A stretch of 32,277 nucleotides of DNA from contig CAILMI010000039.1 in NCBI GenBank assembly GCA_903835255.1, positions 1 to 32,277 on the forward strand, given 5' to 3'. This document shows, piece by piece, positions 1 through 6,805 of the stretch (the stretch's first letter is position 1; each line of letters opens with the position of its first letter). Below the pieces are notes generated by a model. That model saw nothing but the letters and a program-made list of their open reading frames with translations, searched no databases and was not told where the DNA came from. The translations under genes were made by a program, and so were the position numbers. This DNA comes from an uncultured Verrucomicrobia subdivision 3 bacterium (GTDB lineage Bacteria > Verrucomicrobiota > Verrucomicrobiia > Limisphaerales > UBA11358).

Positions 1-10
1 CCCTACCTGG

Positions 11-210
11 TTTTAACACGAACGCCGAAAGAGGAGTTTGTGCCAGGGTGGTATGGACAGCCGCGCTGCGGCGTCCCCGTCGCCGAGCGCAGCGTCAGGC
101 GACGGAAAGCAATCAGGCGAAGCGTGGCGTCTTACCTCGTTCGTTCCGCCCTCCCGGGTGGGGGCATCGCAGCGCGATGCCCCTACCGTTGCTTCGGCGT
201 TCGGTTTGAA
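11..210. repeat. Multi-hairpin interspersed repeat, copy A (MITE-like)
   Basis: A segment of about 190-200 bp that recurs, diverged, at 7905-8098. Its ends are inverted repeats: CGAACGCCGAA at 19-29 pairs perfectly with TTCGGCGTTCG at 193-203, and partial pairing continues outward. Inside are CGCTGCG (64-70) with CGCAGCG (88-94), CGGAA (103-107) with TTCCG (144-148), and a perfect 10-bp hairpin GGGGCATCGC/GCGATGCCCC at 161-183 with a 3-base loop. Blocks shared with copy B include GAAGAGGAGTTT (written AAGAGGAGTTT here), the GCGCTGCG-CGTCC block, GACGGAA, and the right-hand block GCGATGCCCCT through CTTCGGCGTTCGG. I see no convincing reading frame that both copies share. It could be a non-autonomous mobile element or a REP-like structured repeat. 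No clear target duplication is visible. Confidence 0.7.
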
Positions 211-457
211 TACGGCAGTCAACCTTGGCACATCGGCGGGTAGGGCGGGCAGTCCCCTGCCCGCCGCGGTTGCCAACCCACGCGTCTGGATTTACCACGA
301 TGGCGCACCCATCCAACGCCTCCCCACGGAACACCTCCCCACAGGATTGGCGGTTGAAAATGAGAAACCAACATCACGGATAAAAAGGGATCCAAGCGCT
401 TTCACCCGCGAAGTGACACCGGCAATGATGTTGAATCCCCCGGCATCCGGGCCAGGA
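211..457. other. Intergenic stretch downstream of the acyltransferase, with hairpins
   Basis: No gene is supported here. The long plus-strand frame crossing it continues antisense through the acyltransferase and looks like a shadow. The visible structure is a perfect 9-bp hairpin, GGCGGGCAG/CTGCCCGCC with loop TCCC (244-265), plus a short CCCGG/CCGGG hairpin at 439-451. Neither has a T-run after it on the minus strand, so no standard terminator for the acyltransferase operon is visible. Confidence 0.5.
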
Positions 458-1204
458 TCATTTCAAAGCCGATACGGCGGAATGGAGCTGCAGGGCCAGC
501 GCCTTCCGGTCGGGAACGGGCTCTGTCACAATTCCAAATCGGACGGTGGACTGGACCCGGTCCCGGCTCAGCAGATTCAGCAGATGCGGAAAAAACGTCG
601 CGTCGCCCCAATAAGCCACCTCCTCATCCGGCGAACCGTCCGCAAGCGTGTACTGCAGTCGGGCCACCGTAAGCGGCTGATCCAGGCGCGTGGCCGGCTC
701 CAGCAGCGGGGATCGGAACGGCAATACAGCGCGTCCATCGGAACTGGTGCCCTCGGGAAAGATGGTCACCAGCGCGCCGTCGTCGAGCGCATTCCGGATG
801 TCGTCGTTCACCTCGCCCACATGGGTGCGGCGCTGGCGGTCGATGAAGACGGTCCCGCCGAGCTGAGCCAGCAGACCCATGACCGGCCAGAATTTAACCT
901 CGCGTTTGGCGACGAAAAGGGCGGGCGCCAAGGAGACCAGCACAAGGATATCGACGTAGCTGACGTGATTGGAAATGAGGAGGCCGCGATGGGGAATCTC
1001 CCCGAGGGAGCGAATCTGCAGATTTAAAACGCGGCCCACCCTTTTTCCGGTGCGCTGCAGCCAGAGGGCGCGCGCGCGCCGCCGGGAGGCTTTGGAACAA
1101 AAAACGCAATGGAATAAAAAGTCAAAAAGGGAGACGACCACTTCCAAGCCGAACCAAAGCAGCCGGAAGGAGACTCGAAACGGGTGCTGCCGGAATCCTT
1201 TCAT
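458..1204 (-). CDS. 1-acyl-sn-glycerol-3-phosphate acyltransferase family protein (PlsC/OlsA-like)
   Basis: A membrane-associated acyltransferase that moves a fatty acyl chain onto a lyso-lipid. From the ATG at 1204 it is 248 aa; a TTG at 1210 is also in frame but less likely. The family's HX4D motif is present as NHVSYVD (about residues 79-85) and the substrate-binding block as FPEGTSS (about 149-155). A hydrophobic N-terminal segment (about 12-36) probably anchors it. It lies 31 bp downstream of an OlsB-type N-acyltransferase on the same strand. That arrangement matches olsB-olsA, where OlsA acylates lyso-ornithine lipid. The alternative is an ordinary phosphatidic-acid-forming PlsC. The family is secure; the ornithine-lipid role rests on the neighbour. 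Confidence 0.85.
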   Translation of the reverse strand: MKGFRQHPFRVSFRLLWFGLEVVVSLFDFLFHCVFCSKASRRRARALWLQRTGKRVGRVLNLQIRSLGEIPHRGLLISNHVSYVDILVLVSLAPALFVAKREVKFWPVMGLLAQLGGTVFIDRQRRTHVGEVNDDIRNALDDGALVTIFPEGTSSDGRAVLPFRSPLLEPATRLDQPLTVARLQYTLADGSPDEEVAYWGDATFFPHLLNLLSRDRVQSTVRFGIVTEPVPDRKALALQLHSAVSALK

Positions 1205-1235
1205 CCGCAATTTTCAAACGGAGCGGGCCCGAGGG

Positions 1236-1994
1236 TCAACCTAAAAACCGCTGGCGCGCCAGGGCCGGCATCGCCTCCAGATCCAGCAGCGTGAGAAAAT
1301 CAATGGTCTTGAAACTGCGATCCAGGGCCGGCGGCGCGCAGATTTTGGCGCCAACGCTGAGATAGGCGCGCAGGAGCTTTGGAATCTTGACCGTGTCCGC
1401 AGCTATCCGGTCCAGAGGGCAGTCGTATTCCGGGTGCGGCCGGGTCAGCCAGGGCGGCGAAGCCAGATGCTTGCGGCACAGCTCCGAATAGGCCGAGGCG
1501 CCATCCGCCGGGTCCTGGGAAGTAAGCGAACTGCAGCCGAGCAGATACCGCGCACCCCGCTTTTGGGCGTAATCCGCAATGCCCTTCCACAGCATGCCGA
1601 GGACGATGAGGTTGCGGTGCTGGATATGAACGCAGGCGCGGCCCAGCTCGATGATCTCCGACCGACGCGCCTCAAAAGGCGAAAAGTCAAACTCCTGCGC
1701 GCTGTAATACCCCAGCTTGGAGGCGGCGTTCACACCGGTCTGCAGCCGATAGGTGCCGACAATCTGGCGCGTCGGCACATGTTCGATCAGCAGATGGTCG
1801 CACACCGCGTCAAAGGGATCGGCGTCCAGCCCGCTGGTGTAGGACTGTTCCAGACCCTCGTTGAGCTCCACATTGAAGATTTCAAAGCGCAGCGCCTGCG
1901 CGGCGCGCACATCGTCGACATGGCACGCCAGGCGCGCCGCATAACTGGTTGGAGCGCTAACAATGAGCCGGGCGGATTGAAGCATCGCAGTCAC
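1236..1994 (-). CDS. GNAT-type N-acyltransferase, OlsB-like (ornithine-acyl-ACP N-acyltransferase / 'hemolysin' family)
   Basis: About 252 aa from the GTG at 1994; an ATG three codons downstream (1985) is an equally possible start, and neither has a Shine-Dalgarno sequence. The pattern is that of the acyl-homoserine-synthase-like/OlsB family: an RFEIFNVELNEGL block near residue 37, DAVCDHLLIE near 62, VGTYRL near 79, ELGRACVHIQHR near 116, and a later YLLGCSSL segment. OlsB enzymes move a 3-hydroxyacyl group from ACP to the alpha-amine of ornithine, the first step of ornithine lipid synthesis. The next gene is a PlsC-type acyltransferase that could do the second step. The family also includes proteins annotated as 'putative hemolysin', so the substrate is inferred. 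Confidence 0.75.
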   Translation of the reverse strand: MTAMLQSARLIVSAPTSYAARLACHVDDVRAAQALRFEIFNVELNEGLEQSYTSGLDADPFDAVCDHLLIEHVPTRQIVGTYRLQTGVNAASKLGYYSAQEFDFSPFEARRSEIIELGRACVHIQHRNLIVLGMLWKGIADYAQKRGARYLLGCSSLTSQDPADGASAYSELCRKHLASPPWLTRPHPEYDCPLDRIAADTVKIPKLLRAYLSVGAKICAPPALDRSFKTIDFLTLLDLEAMPALARQRFLG

Positions 1995-2076
1995 ACGCTA
2001 AAGGTTCTAAAATCACGTGTCAATTCCATGACTGCTCTGTGACGTTTGAGTGACAATCGGCTGGACAAGAAAACGT

Positions 2077-3066
2077 TCACAAAACGCATCCGCCATTCTG
2101 CAGCAGTTTTTTTGCAGAGCGCCGCACCATCTCGGCCAGTTCGGCGGGCTTGAGCACCGTCGCCCCCCCGCCCCAGCTCAGTACCCACCGGGCGATCTCG
2201 TCCAGGCTGGAAAGCTCCAGGGCGAGTTCCACCCCCCCGCCCTTCAGTTCCCGCAGCCGCTGCGACTCGTGCCATTTTTTTTCCCGGACATAATCGGCCG
2301 CCCGGGCATCGAAGCGGAGGAGCACCTGGTGCCGGTCCTTCCCGGAATGGACGCCGAAGCTGTCGCGGAGGCGTTTCTCAAGTGAGAATTTTCGGGGCCG
2401 GGCAAACGTTTTTCCCGTGAGGCGGACGGAACGGATGCGGGCGGGGGCGAAGGTGCGGACATCCTGGCGGGCATGGTCGAAGGCGAAGAGGTACCATTCG
2501 CCGTTGATGTTGGCGAGGTGATAGGGATCAACCACCCGGGCTTCCGCCTGCGACTGGCCAGGCTTACGATATTCGAGGGTAATCTGTTCCCGCCGGGCGG
2601 CCGCCTTGGCCAGCACGTCAAACACCTTCAGGTCCAGAATCTGTTCCGCGCGCGTCCGGAAGGAGATGGTCTGTTCAATGTCGGCGAGGTTAAGCGAGAT
2701 GGTGTCGGGCAGCGCCTGCTCCATCTTCCGGAGGGCGCTCAGGAGCGGCTTCTCAAAACTGGTGCCGCGATACTGCTGCAGGGCTTTTTCCGCCACCACC
2801 AGCGCGAAGAGTTCGCCCTCGGTGATCTGCAGGGTGGGAAAGGCGCTGACTTCGCCGGTGTAATGATAGCCGTTGCGGACGGCGTCATATTCAATCGGCA
2901 GGTTCAACCGGTCGCGCATGAAACCGATGTCGCGCTGGATAGACTTGGTGCTGACCTCCCGCTCGCGCGCCAGCGTGCGGGCATTGGGAAAGCTGCCGGC
3001 CTGGATGGCCTGATGGATGCGCAGCATGCGCTCCAGCGGCGGCCGCGAATGGGGCGAGTCGTTCAT
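2077..3066 (-). CDS. HTH/WYL-domain transcriptional regulator
   Basis: 329 aa. The N-terminus carries a DeoR-type helix-turn-helix (about residues 10-70, with ALAREREVS-type recognition region near 28-40). A middle WYL domain (about 155-245) contains the signature tripeptide in EWYLFAF, and a WCX-like C-terminal region follows (about 250-320). WYL domains sense small molecules or nucleic acid ends and switch the attached DNA-binding domain; the ligand cannot be told from sequence. It lies 73 bp downstream of rho and about 80 bp upstream of the olsB-like gene, all on the minus strand, so it may be cotranscribed with either. No Shine-Dalgarno sequence precedes the ATG. Confidence 0.85.
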   Translation of the reverse strand: MNDSPHSRPPLERMLRIHQAIQAGSFPNARTLAREREVSTKSIQRDIGFMRDRLNLPIEYDAVRNGYHYTGEVSAFPTLQITEGELFALVVAEKALQQYRGTSFEKPLLSALRKMEQALPDTISLNLADIEQTISFRTRAEQILDLKVFDVLAKAAARREQITLEYRKPGQSQAEARVVDPYHLANINGEWYLFAFDHARQDVRTFAPARIRSVRLTGKTFARPRKFSLEKRLRDSFGVHSGKDRHQVLLRFDARAADYVREKKWHESQRLRELKGGGVELALELSSLDEIARWVLSWGGGATVLKPAELAEMVRRSAKKLLQNGGCVL

Positions 3067-3139
3067 AGGGGGCCACTGTCACCCGCTTCCAGTTGGTCGG
3101 ACATGCCGCAGCGGGTTCCCTGCCGGCCCGTTCCCGGAG

Positions 3140-4306
3140 TCAGGTGCCGACGGACAACTTTGCGAGCAGCTCGTCGTTGGTCTTGTGCTTCTTGAGCGCG
3201 GCGGTGAGCGTCTCCATCGCCTCGATGGGGTTCAAGTCCACCATCGTCCGGCGGAGCTTGCGGATGGCCTCCAGATTCTTGGCCGCGAAGAGTTTTTCCT
3301 CCTTGCGCGTGCCGCTCTTGGGAATGTCAATCGCCGGATACAAGCGACGATCCGAGAGCTTGCGGTCCAGGATCAGCTCCATATTACCCGTGCCCTTGAA
3401 TTCCTGGAAAATGAGCTCATCCATGCGCGACCCCGTGTCCACCAGCGCCGTAGCCAGAATGGTCAGCGAGCCGCCGTTCTCAATCTTGCGCGCCGAGGCG
3501 AACATCTTGCGAGGAATCTCTAGGGCGCGCGCGTCCACGCCGCCGGTCATCGTGCGGCCGCTCCCGCCGTGGACGCTGTTGTAAGCGCGGGCCACCCGGG
3601 TAAGCGAATCCAGCAGCACAAACACATCCCGACCCGCCTCCACCATGCGGCGGCAGCGCTCAATCATGAAGCGGGACAGGCGGACGTGGGTTTCCAGGTC
3701 CATATCGTTGGAGGAGGCGACGACCTCGGCCTTGACCGAGCGCTGGAAATCGGTGACCTCCTCGGGGCGCTCGTCAATCAGCAGCACCATCGCGTGCACC
3801 TCGGGATGGTTGGTGGTGATGGCGTTGCAGATCTGCTTGAGGATGGTGGTTTTGCCGGTGCGCGGGGGGGCGACGATGATCCCGCGCGTGCCCTTGCCGA
3901 TGGGGGTCACCAGATCAATCACGCGGGTCTCGATCAGGTCGGGCGTGGTCTCGAGCTGAAACTTCTCAACCGGGTCAATGCTCGTGAGGTTCTCAAAGCG
4001 GACGACTTTCGTGTAATCCTCGAAGGACAGGTCGTTTACTTTTTCCACGGTCTTGAGCTGCGGGCTGGTGCCGCGGTGGGGCGGCTGCGTGGTGCCGACC
4101 ACATGGCTGCCCTCGCGCAAAAAATTACGGCGGATGGTGTCGGGCGTGACAAATATGTCCGTGGGCTTGGGATGAAAATGGTTGGCGGAGGTGCGGAGAA
4201 ATCCGAAACCTTTCTCAGAAATTTCCAAGTGACCGGAACCTTGATTGGGGGCTCCGGAGGCTGATGGATTAGGGGATTTATCCCCGCTGCTGTCTGGGTT
4301 GCTCAT
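3140..4306 (-). CDS. rho: Transcription termination factor Rho
   Basis: 388 aa hexameric RNA helicase that ends transcription at Rho-dependent sites. Visible parts are a Ser/Pro/Gly-rich N-terminal tail of about 24 residues, a cold-shock RNA-binding domain with the RNP-type motif GFGFLR (about 33-38) and DIFVTPDTIRR, the P-loop APPRTGKT (about 146-153), Walker B with LLDSLTRVARAYN (about 231-243), the Q-loop region ALVDTGSRMDELIFQEFKG and the R-loop region RLYPAIDIPKSGTRKEE. Compared with the 419-aa E. coli protein it lacks the N-terminal helical domain, which is a known variation. The P-loop reads PPRTGKT where E. coli has PPKAGKT. The gene appears to stand alone, with a hairpin-containing leader upstream. 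Confidence 0.97.
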   Translation of the reverse strand: MSNPDSSGDKSPNPSASGAPNQGSGHLEISEKGFGFLRTSANHFHPKPTDIFVTPDTIRRNFLREGSHVVGTTQPPHRGTSPQLKTVEKVNDLSFEDYTKVVRFENLTSIDPVEKFQLETTPDLIETRVIDLVTPIGKGTRGIIVAPPRTGKTTILKQICNAITTNHPEVHAMVLLIDERPEEVTDFQRSVKAEVVASSNDMDLETHVRLSRFMIERCRRMVEAGRDVFVLLDSLTRVARAYNSVHGGSGRTMTGGVDARALEIPRKMFASARKIENGGSLTILATALVDTGSRMDELIFQEFKGTGNMELILDRKLSDRRLYPAIDIPKSGTRKEEKLFAAKNLEAIRKLRRTMVDLNPIEAMETLTAALKKHKTNDELLAKLSVGT

Positions 4307-4375
4307 AATTTGTGCGTGTGCGAAGGCCGGAATTTTTCCCGAAAACCTGTTTTGAATTTTAGAACTGGGGAAGCC

Positions 4376-4392
4376 GTCCCGAAAAACGGGAC
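4376..4392 (-). promoter_or_regulatory. Hairpin in the rho leader
   Basis: A perfect 6-bp stem, GTCCCG and CGGGAC with a 5-base loop, lies about 70 bp upstream of the rho start codon within a 175-bp leader. It has no T-run after it on the minus strand, so it is not a simple terminator. Rho genes are autoregulated through their leaders in E. coli. A role here is only an inference. Confidence 0.3.
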
Positions 4393-4481
4393 TAACAAAA
4401 CCTTCGACTGGCCCTTAACTACGCGGAAACGGGCGGGAACGCAATAAGTATTTTTAATCCAGATTCTCCCGGACCCGGATG

Positions 4482-4516
4482 AAAAAAGGAAGGGGCAGCG
4501 CGCGCTGACCCTTCCC
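4482..4516 (-). terminator. Intrinsic terminator of cysK
   Basis: Read on the minus strand, a long stem pairs GGAAGGG with CCCTTCC and CAGC with GCTG around a GCGC loop, with one mismatch, and is followed directly by six T. It starts about 36 bp after the cysK stop codon and separates cysK from rho. Confidence 0.9.
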
Positions 4517-4551
4517 TTGCGAGACGGACGATGGAATGCGATCTCCGCAGG

Positions 4552-5535
4552 TCAGCCGCCCACGGCCGCGCGGGCCTCAGCGGCGAGGGGGGTGCTCAAA
4601 TAGCGTTCGCCCGTCGAGCACGCGATCGTGACAATGGTCTTACCCTTGTTTTCCGGGCGATTGGCGACCTCGAGAGCGGCGACGACATTTGCGCCGGTGG
4701 AAATGCCGACCAGGATGCCCTCCTCCTTCGCCAGACGCCGCGCCATGGCAAAGGCGTCGTCGTTGGAAACCTGGACGCACTCGAGAATCTGGGGACGGCC
4801 CGCGCTGTCTTTCAAATGGAGGTTCTGCGGGACAAAGCCGGCGCCGGTGCCTTGGATTTTATGCGGACCGGGCTTGACGGGCTGCCCGGCGATCGTCTGC
4901 GAGATGACGGGTGAATCTTTGGGCTCCACCGCGATGGCTTGGAACGAGGGCTTCTTCGGCTTGATCACCTCGGTGACGCCGGTGAGAGTACCGCCGGTGC
5001 CCACTGCAGAAACGAAAATATCCACCTGGCCGTCGGTGTCCTCCCAGATTTCCACCGCGGTGGTTTTGGAGTGGATGGCTGGGTTCGCCGGATTATTGAA
5101 CTGCTGGGGAATCCAGGAGTTGGGCGTTTCCTGGGCCAGGGCTTCGGCACGGGCAATGGCGCCCTTCATGCCTTCCGCGCCCGGTGTCAGCACCAGCTTG
5201 GCGCCCAGCATCGCCAGCAGGGTGCGGCGTTCGACCGACATGGTTTCGGGCATCGTGAGAATCAGGGAATACCCCTTGGCTGCTGCCACGAAGGCAAGAG
5301 CGATGCCGGTGTTGCCGCTGGTGGGCTCAATAATGACCGTGTCCTTTTTGAGAACGCCGCGCTTCTCGGCGTCCTCAATCATCGCCATGCCGATGCGGTC
5401 CTTGACGCTGCCGAGTGGGTTAAAAAACTCACACTTAAGAAGAATCGTCGCACCGGCGCCGGCGGTGACCTTGTTCAGTTTGACCAGCGGCGTGCGGCCG
5501 ACCGTTTCGATGATGTTATTATAGATGCGCCCCAT
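4552..5535 (-). CDS. cysK: Cysteine synthase A (O-acetylserine sulfhydrylase)
   Basis: PLP enzyme that makes L-cysteine from O-acetylserine and sulfide. The start is placed at the ATG at 5535, giving 327 aa that begin [18 protein letters not shown] as the family does. An upstream TTG at 5601 would add 22 residues with no family likeness. The PLP lysine sits in NPLGSVKDR (K45), the substrate loop is PTSGNTGI (about 71-78), the PLP-phosphate loop is [12 protein letters not shown], and the late GTGAGFVP segment is typical of CysK. No cysE is adjacent. An A/T-rich tract instead of a Shine-Dalgarno sequence precedes the start, and an 18-bp palindrome lies about 125 bp upstream. Confidence 0.95.
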   Translation of the reverse strand: MGRIYNNIIETVGRTPLVKLNKVTAGAGATILLKCEFFNPLGSVKDRIGMAMIEDAEKRGVLKKDTVIIEPTSGNTGIALAFVAAAKGYSLILTMPETMSVERRTLLAMLGAKLVLTPGAEGMKGAIARAEALAQETPNSWIPQQFNNPANPAIHSKTTAVEIWEDTDGQVDIFVSAVGTGGTLTGVTEVIKPKKPSFQAIAVEPKDSPVISQTIAGQPVKPGPHKIQGTGAGFVPQNLHLKDSAGRPQILECVQVSNDDAFAMARRLAKEEGILVGISTGANVVAALEVANRPENKGKTIVTIACSTGERYLSTPLAAEARAAVGG

Positions 5536-6070
5536 ATTTTTTGCGGTTCGGTTGTTTACTAAAGCGGGGTTAAAGTTGGGCGGAAGAGCGCACTCGGGCA
5601 AGTATTTTTATCTGAAAATACAAAAACAAACTTCCCACCTCCACCTCCAACACCCCCTGAAACACCGACCGGTGTTTGTTCATAGGACGAATTCAAGCGG
5701 CGGGGATTGAATGTCCCATGTTTTCCAGTTCCTCAGACAACAACCCCTGCCGGACCTTTCGGTCAGACAGGTAAAAACGCGTCTCGCCACCCGGACAACG
5801 AATGATTAGGCACAGCTTATTCACCGCGTGACACCCCACCGAACCGCAGTCGCCGCCCCACTGAACCCTTTAAATCCGGCTTGTTTCCGCTTTGTGTCCA
5901 AAAATTATCCACCCGCCACCCAATTCCGCTTTTATCCCGGTGAATAACTTTTGGCGATTTTTCGTTCGAAGAAAATGACCGCGGAAATTGCTTCGGAAGG
6001 GCCGCCTTCCCTCCCATGCTGGAACACCTCTTGGGCAGTTGGGGCGGCAAAACAAGAGATGGCGGTGTGA
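5536..6070. other. Non-coding region upstream of cysK
   Basis: About 530 bp without a supported gene. Short minus-strand frames at 5817-6115 have low-complexity, non-protein-like composition and are not called. The region probably holds the cysK promoter: an A/T-rich stretch lies at about 5605-5632. It also contains the inverted repeat listed at 5660-5677. Nothing else is recognised. Confidence 0.5.
5660..5677. promoter_or_regulatory. 18-bp palindrome, candidate operator upstream of cysK
   Basis: The sequence AAACACCGACCGGTGTTT has two perfect 8-bp arms around a 2-base centre. It lies about 125 bp upstream of the cysK ATG, and only cysK is oriented away from it. Its size and symmetry suit a dimeric repressor or activator site, but the binding protein cannot be named. 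With a 2-base loop it is unlikely to act as an RNA hairpin terminator, and it has no T-run. Confidence 0.4.
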
Positions 6071-6100
6071 AAATAAAAAAGGCCGTCCTTGCGGACGGCC
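6071..6100 (-). terminator. Intrinsic terminator of the 37-aa basic protein gene
   Basis: On the minus strand GGCCGTCC and GGACGGCC form a perfect 8-bp stem with a 4-base loop, followed by TTTTTTATTT. It starts 18 bp after the stop codon of the small gene at 6119-6232. Confidence 0.9.
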
Positions 6101-6118
6101 CTGATTGAATCTCAAACC

Positions 6119-6232
6119 TTACTTCTTCGATTTCGCTTTAGAAGCCTTTTTCGTTTTCACGATGGCTTTTTTGCGTTTGATGTAGGCCTTGCGGCGTTTC
6201 TTGTGTTCGGCTTTGTTGAGTTGTTTGCCCAT
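6119..6232 (-). CDS. Small, very basic protein (37 aa) of unknown function
   Basis: An ATG at 6232 opens a 37-codon frame ending in TAA at 6119-6121. The product begins MGKQLNKAEHKKRRKAY and is about half Lys/Arg (17 Lys and 3 Arg by hand count), with no hydrophobic stretch and no cysteine. A strong terminator follows immediately, and the gene diverges from the lipoprotein gene with 45 bp between the two starts, so it looks like an independent transcription unit. The composition resembles small ribosomal or nucleic-acid-binding proteins such as bL36 or Thx, but I recognise no motif of a named family. A similar short basic protein is, as far as I recall, annotated as hypothetical in other Verrucomicrobia; this needs a search. 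Confidence 0.7.
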   Translation of the reverse strand: MGKQLNKAEHKKRRKAYIKRKKAIVKTKKASKAKSKK

Positions 6233-6277
6233 AAGTGTCTTTACTTTAATCGCGTGTTGCGGTTTTGTGGACGCACT

Positions 6278-6805
6278 ATGAAAGTTTATGGGCGGCGATT
6301 CAACATCTTTTTAGCATTGGCGGCGGCGGCGGTCCTGGCAGGCGGCTGCCAGACGGACAAAAAAAAAGGCGATATCAGCGCCATGCGCGTCCATTTGCAG
6401 GCCAATAAGAACACCGTGGGATCCACCGTGCCCGTCACCCTGCTCCGCTCCAATCCGGTGAGCGTGACCATTGCGCATGACCCGATTTTGACGGAGGCCA
6501 ATCTGGTGACGGCTCAGGTCATTGAAACGCCCGGGGGATTCGCTATTGAAGTCCAGTTTGATCAAACCTCTTCCCTGATGCTCGAACAATATTCCTCCGC
6601 CAATCCCGGGCTGCACTTCGTCATCTTCGGCCAATGGGGCGAAACCGCCGCCGACGGCCGCTGGCTGGCCGCTCCGCTGATCACCCGTCGCATTCCCAAC
6701 GGAAAACTGGCGTTCACGCCGGACATCACCCGCGACCAATCCGACCGTTTCGTTTCCGGACTGAACAATGTCGCTAAAAAAGTGAAGAAGGGCATTTTCA
6801 AATGA
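6278..6805 (+). CDS. Hypothetical lipoprotein
   Basis: 175 aa from the ATG at 6278. The frame is open further upstream, but that part is antisense to the small basic gene and lacks protein character. The N-terminus is a lipoprotein signal: positive MKVYGRR, a hydrophobic alanine-rich core, and lipobox LAGGC with the acylated cysteine at residue 24. The mature part is mostly beta-like and has no motif I recognise. Its last codon and stop overlap the start of the M23 peptidase (ATGA), so the two are translationally coupled. This suggests an envelope role alongside the peptidase, such as an anchor or partner, but that is inference. Confidence 0.8.
   Translation: MKVYGRRFNIFLALAAAAVLAGGCQTDKKKGDISAMRVHLQANKNTVGSTVPVTLLRSNPVSVTIAHDPILTEANLVTAQVIETPGGFAIEVQFDQTSSLMLEQYSSANPGLHFVIFGQWGETAADGRWLAAPLITRRIPNGKLAFTPDITRDQSDRFVSGLNNVAKKVKKGIFK

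Noticed and set aside
38-1027. Long plus-strand open frame of 329 codons
   Set aside because: It runs through repeat copy A and then antisense to the acyltransferase gene, which has clear motifs. No domain is recognisable.
5817-6115. Two minus-strand frames of 77 and 81 codons
   Set aside because: They overlap each other and the terminator, start in odd contexts, and have no protein-like pattern.
6089-6277. N-terminal extension of the lipoprotein frame
   Set aside because: It is antisense to the small basic gene, and the lipoprotein signal begins exactly at the internal ATG at 6278.
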